From the NCBI RefSeq assembly GCF_030124145.1, contig NZ_JASKMS010000005.1, positions 186,001 through 250,000 of the forward strand: 64,000 nt of DNA. Reading direction: 5' to 3'. Numbering within the stretch: position 1 is the stretch's first letter; every line of letters begins with the position of its first letter. A model generated the notes under the pieces. It worked only from the letters and a program-made list of their open reading frames with translations. It did no database searches and was not told the origin of the DNA. The position numbers and the translations under genes are program-made. Positions 60,908 to 64,000 of the stretch are shown one piece after another. The stretch comes from Streptomyces sp. 378 (lineage in GTDB: Bacteria > Actinomycetota > Actinomycetes > Streptomycetales > Streptomycetaceae).

Positions 60908-62265
60908 GGGCGGAGGGTCTCCCGGTGCGTGAGGTGGGCGAGGGTGTCGAAGCCGATGCCGTTGAAGTCGCCGACGGATGTCGACAGCCGGTTCTTCAGG
61001 GGCGCCGTCCAGCGGTCGGGGAGCGCCCCGGGGTGCCCTGCCAGCAGTCCGGCGATGCCGCCGGCCGTCGCGCCGTTGGAGTCGGTGTCCCAGCCGCCGC
61101 TCACGACACGGCAGACGGAGCCGGCGAAGTCGCCGTTCGCGTGGGTGAGGGCGGCGGCGATCAGGGCGGTGTTGGGGACGGCGTGCACCCAGTGGTGGGT
61201 GTCGGCGTGGCGGGCGTGGAGTGCGTCGACGACCGTGTCGAAGTCTTCGTGCTCGTGCGCCAGCCGGACGGCCTCGCGAACGGCCCGGGCCAGGCGCGAG
61301 CGGGGTGGGACGACGGTGAGGCCGGTCCGCAGGCAGGTGTGGACGTCGTGTGCGCCGGTCGCCGCGGCGGCGATTCCGGCCGCCGCGAACATGGCCGCGT
61401 AGACGCCGTTGGCGGTGTGGGTCAAGGTGGCGTCCCGGTGGGCCTGTTCGGCGGCCGCGGCCGGGTCGCCGGGGTTGGTCCAGCCGTGGATGTCGGCGCG
61501 GATCAGGGCGCCGATCCATTCCCGGAACGGGTTGCGGTGGCGGGCGGTGTGCGGGGGTTCGAGGCCGCAGAGCAGGTTGCGGTAGGCGATGCGCTCGGCG
61601 GTGAAGGTGCGGCCGGCGGGGAGTTCGTCGAGCCAGGTCCGGGCCACGTCCGTGGAGGTGAAGGCCCTGCCGTGGCGTTGGAGGAGGACGAGGTTGAGCA
61701 GGGGGTAGTTGAGGTCGTCGTCCTCGGGCATGCCGTCGATGTTCTCGGCGAGGGAGGTGTGCGCCGAGCGGCGGTTCCAGGGGTGGCGTCTCAGGAGTTC
61801 CTCGGGGACGCCCCGGGCGGTGAAGTAGCCGGCGAGGGGCCAGTTTCCGGAGGCCCGGGCGAGTCGGCGGATGGCGTCGAGGGGGAGCTTCTCGACGGGT
61901 TTGCCCAGCAGGCAGCCGGTGGCGCGGCCGAGCCAGGCGGCTTCGAGGTGCTGCGGGGTCGTGGCCCCCGGGCCCGCGGGTCCGGGCCAGTCGGGGCAGG
62001 CGGCCTTGATCCTCGCCAGGTCGGTCGGTTCGTCGTCGGCCAACGCGCTGGGCAGGTCGGCCAGTTCGTCCAGGAGGTCCTTCGCCAGCCGGCGCAGGGA
62101 GCGGGAGGCCGGGGTGGGGGACGCGCCCGCTGCGGCCGGAGCCTGCGGGCCGCCTGCCGCTCGCCAGCGTGCTGCGACGTGCTTCGGCTCGCGTCCGTCC
62201 TGGGCCGCCTGGCGGAGTTCATGGCCGATCAGGTCCTCCGGCTGGATCCAGGTCAGTCGGAGCAT
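60904..62265 (-). CDS. ADP-ribosylglycohydrolase family protein 1 (DraG-like)
   Basis: A 453-residue DraG/ARH-type protein starting at ATG 62265, overlapping the upstream family member by 13 bases. After a divergent N-terminal part (about 110 residues), AAWLGRATGCLLGKPVEKLP is the family entry block, EDDDLNYPLLNL supplies the first acidic metal set and SGGWDTDSNGATAGGIAGLL (DTDS motif, C-terminal) the second, so the di-metal site looks intact. It should remove ADP-ribose from protein, DNA or a small molecule; the target is unknown. It is followed directly by CoA-transferase and CitE genes. Confidence 0.85.
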   Translation of the reverse strand: MLRLTWIQPEDLIGHELRQAAQDGREPKHVAARWRAAGGPQAPAAAGASPTPASRSLRRLAKDLLDELADLPSALADDEPTDLARIKAACPDWPGPAGPGATTPQHLEAAWLGRATGCLLGKPVEKLPLDAIRRLARASGNWPLAGYFTARGVPEELLRRHPWNRRSAHTSLAENIDGMPEDDDLNYPLLNLVLLQRHGRAFTSTDVARTWLDELPAGRTFTAERIAYRNLLCGLEPPHTARHRNPFREWIGALIRADIHGWTNPGDPAAAAEQAHRDATLTHTANGVYAAMFAAAGIAAAATGAHDVHTCLRTGLTVVPPRSRLARAVREAVRLAHEHEDFDTVVDALHARHADTHHWVHAVPNTALIAAALTHANGDFAGSVCRVVSGGWDTDSNGATAGGIAGLLAGHPGALPDRWTAPLKNRLSTSVGDFNGIGFDTLAHLTHRETLRP

Positions 62266-63422
62266 TCCCGGCCTCCGAGGGACGCGAAGGCCTGCTCGTG
62301 GGCGCGGCGGCGAGCCACGTCGCGGGTGAAGATCTCGCGGGTCACGGCGGTGAGGGTGGCCGCCGGTTCCCACAGGTCCAGACGGCTCGCCTCCGCGACC
62401 GTCTTGGCCCAGTCCTCCGGGACCGGGGAGCCCAGGGCGCCGGCCAGGGCGCCGGCCATCGTGGCGATGGAGTCGCAGTCGCGGCCGTAGTTCACCGCGC
62501 CGAGGACCGTGTGGCGGTAGTCGCCGCGCGCCACGAGCAACAGGCCCAGCGCGACCGGGAGTTCCTCGATGGAGTGGAGGCGGGACGGCCGGCGGGCGCC
62601 GAGCGAGGGGGCGCGGTAGTCCGGGCCCACCGTGTCGTAGGGGGCCACGGCCTCGCGCAGCGGGCGCAGTGCCGACTCGAAGTCCGGGTGGCGGGACGCC
62701 TCCTCGCAGACCCGCTCGATCGCGGTCCGGGTGCCGTCCTTCGCCAGGGAGAGGCAGGCCGAGACCACCGAGTCCGGGGTCGCGCCGGGGGTGCACGCCG
62801 CCGCCACCGCGGCGGCCAGGACGCCCGCGGCCTCACGGCCGTACGACGACTGGTGTGCACCGGCGATGTCCAGGGCCTCGGCGTACGCCGCCCTCGGGTC
62901 GGCCGCGTTGACCAGGCCGACCGGGGCCGTGTACATCGCCGCGCCGCAGTTGACGATGTTGCCGGTGCCGGCCTCGCGCGGGTCGGCATGGCCGTAGTGG
63001 ATCCGTGTCACCAGCCACTTCTCCGCCAGGAAGATCCGCTGCAGGGGCAGGGCCCGCGTCTCCAGTTCCGGGATCCAGCGCGGCTCGGTCATCAGGTCCG
63101 GGACCAGGTGGTCGGCGATCGCGTAGGCGTCGAGGTGGTCGCGGACCCGGGCGTAGACGCGGACCAGGGCGTGGGTCATCAAAGTGTCGTCGGTGACGTG
63201 GCCGTCGCCCTTGTGGTAGGGGGCGAGGGGGCGGGCCGTGCGCCAGTCGTCGCCGTGCCAGGGGCCGACGATGCCGTGGACGCGACCGCCGTGGCGTTCG
63301 AGGATCTGCTCGGGTGAGTAGCCCTCGACGGGACCGCCGAGCGCGTCGCCGACCGCTGCTCCTACCAGCGCTCCGGTGATCCGCTCGTCCAGAGTGGCGT
63401 TTTGGTGTGGTTTGGGCTGCAT
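62253..63422 (-). CDS. ADP-ribosylglycohydrolase family protein 2 (DraG-like)
   Basis: A 389-residue protein from ATG 63422 (GTG 63437 in frame adds five residues and would overlap the upstream stop). The DraG pattern is complete: ERITGALVGAAVGDALGGPVEGY at the N-terminus (in part), the TDDT motif in DGHVTDDTLMTHALVRVY (about residue 78), and C-terminal NYGRDCDSIATMAGALAGALG (in part) with the second acidic set. It contains a long insertion around ETRALPLQRIFLAEKW. Substrate unknown. It is coupled to family member 1 downstream. Confidence 0.87.
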   Translation of the reverse strand: MQPKPHQNATLDERITGALVGAAVGDALGGPVEGYSPEQILERHGGRVHGIVGPWHGDDWRTARPLAPYHKGDGHVTDDTLMTHALVRVYARVRDHLDAYAIADHLVPDLMTEPRWIPELETRALPLQRIFLAEKWLVTRIHYGHADPREAGTGNIVNCGAAMYTAPVGLVNAADPRAAYAEALDIAGAHQSSYGREAAGVLAAAVAAACTPGATPDSVVSACLSLAKDGTRTAIERVCEEASRHPDFESALRPLREAVAPYDTVGPDYRAPSLGARRPSRLHSIEELPVALGLLLVARGDYRHTVLGAVNYGRDCDSIATMAGALAGALGSPVPEDWAKTVAEASRLDLWEPAATLTAVTREIFTRDVARRRAHEQAFASLGGRECSD

Positions 63423-63429
63423 GGCCGCA

Positions 63430-64000
63430 TCATCCACCCGGGCGGGCCGGTTGGACGGCTTCCAGGAGTTCGGCGAGTTCCACGAGGTCCGTGCCGGTCA
63501 GGCGGGGGAGGACGCAGCCGGAGAGGGTGCGGCAGGTGTCCCGCCAGGAGGCGGGGATCGACGCGCCGCCGCCCAGGGCGCCGGTGAGGGCACCCGCGAG
63601 GGCCGGGGCGGAGTCCGCGACGCGGGACAGGCAGGCCGCCGCGGGGAGCGCCTCCGCGATGCGGCCGCGGGCGGCGGTGGCCAGGGCGAGGGCGACCGGG
63701 ACGGTTTCGGCGGCGGCGATGCCGTAGCTGTAGACGTGGTCGACGATCTGGTGCTCCAGGGGCGGGACCAGGGCGAAGGCGCCGTCCGCGGCAGTGGCGA
63801 GTTCCAGGGCGTGCCGGGCGTTGCGGCCGATCTCCGTCTCCTCGGGGAGTTCGGCCAGGGCCGCCGTGACACAGGCGTCGACGTCCGCGCCGGCCAGGGC
63901 GAGGGCGAGTGCCGCCGCCATGGCGCGGGCGCCGTGGACGCCGTCGCCGTCCTGGGTGTAGCGGGCGTCGAACTCGGCGAGGTCGGCGGCGGAGCGGGGG
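63430..64000 (-). CDS. ADP-ribosylglycohydrolase family protein 3 (5' end outside window)
   Basis: The frame is open through the right edge (base 64000), so the start lies outside; about 190 C-terminal codons are visible. Helical Ala-rich sequence with DGDGVHGARAMAAALALALAG resembles the DGVxGxxFxAAxxAAA block of DraG proteins. The usual C-terminal GGDTDT metal motif is replaced by LSRVADSAPALAGALTGALG, so the metal site may be weakened. It is the first seen gene of the coupled operon reading leftward. Confidence 0.75.
   Translation of the reverse strand, partial: PRSAADLAEFDARYTQDGDGVHGARAMAAALALALAGADVDACVTAALAELPEETEIGRNARHALELATAADGAFALVPPLEHQIVDHVYSYGIAAAETVPVALALATAARGRIAEALPAAACLSRVADSAPALAGALTGALGGGASIPASWRDTCRTLSGCVLPRLTGTDLVELAELLEAVQPARPGG

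Overview
The window is high-GC DNA with GTG/TTG starts, strong Shine-Dalgarno motifs and long antisense shadow frames. Together with a mycelial-type division cluster (SepF, YlmG, a large polar-growth DivIVA), PriA in place of HisA plus TrpF, a TrpM gene and a DksA/histone-H1-like fusion, this points to a Streptomyces chromosome. From memory, the gene order follows the conserved core of Streptomyces (murF down to the genes beyond lgt); I did not compare it with any genome.

Layout. 1-12400: the cell wall and division (dcw) cluster on the + strand: murF (cut by the window edge), mraY, murD, ftsW, murG, ftsQ, ftsZ, pgeF/ylmD, ylmE, sepF, ylmG, divIVA. It makes lipid II, carries the SEDS glycosyltransferase, builds the Z-ring and ends with the tip-growth organiser. 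A 22-bp perfect bidirectional terminator separates it from ileS, which reads leftward behind a translational T-box leader. 16386-19690: a DksA/TraR-like zinc-finger protein with a lysine/alanine-rich tail, lspA, an RluD-type pseudouridine synthase and an acetyltransferase. 19786-25710: a CPA1 Na+/H+ antiporter, a short-chain dehydrogenase, an MscS channel, a dienelactone-hydrolase-like protein and a Tat-exported PhoD.

25833-27885 is the only clearly mobile or accessory spot: a less GC-rich gene for a small secreted four-cysteine protein, next to a nearly intact IS701-family element flanked by CTAG. Its transposase reading frame is split at a canonical CCCAAAA slippery heptamer. 27905-30973 (- strand) holds a thioredoxin-fold membrane-anchored protein, an unknown membrane protein and a DUF2252 protein. 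dnaE (31191-34730) is followed by a 54-codon basic protein gene, a NYN-domain protein, a two-gene ABC exporter, a membrane protein, a YbaK-type deacylase, a LON-domain protein and two Streptomyces-type proteins of unknown role.

43354-56925 is amino-acid biosynthesis. The histidine operon is hisD-C-B, a 54-aa membrane peptide, hisH, priA, ridA, hisF; hisI and trpE follow after an opposing gene; then trpC-trpM-trpB-trpA. PriA serves both the histidine and the tryptophan pathway, which explains the lack of trpF here. A second thioredoxin-fold protein and lgt follow. The right end (58896-64000, - strand) is an apparently translationally coupled operon of three ADP-ribosylglycohydrolase-family genes, a class III CoA-transferase and a CitE-type lyase. 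No CRISPR array, rRNA or tRNA was seen.

Less ordinary signals: a 25-codon leader ORF coupled to ftsW, an inverted repeat with paired GACAC boxes and switchable hairpins ahead of ftsZ, a 200-bp palindromic MITE-like element, repeat sequence forming the 3' end of trpM, and the triple ADP-ribosylglycohydrolase operon.
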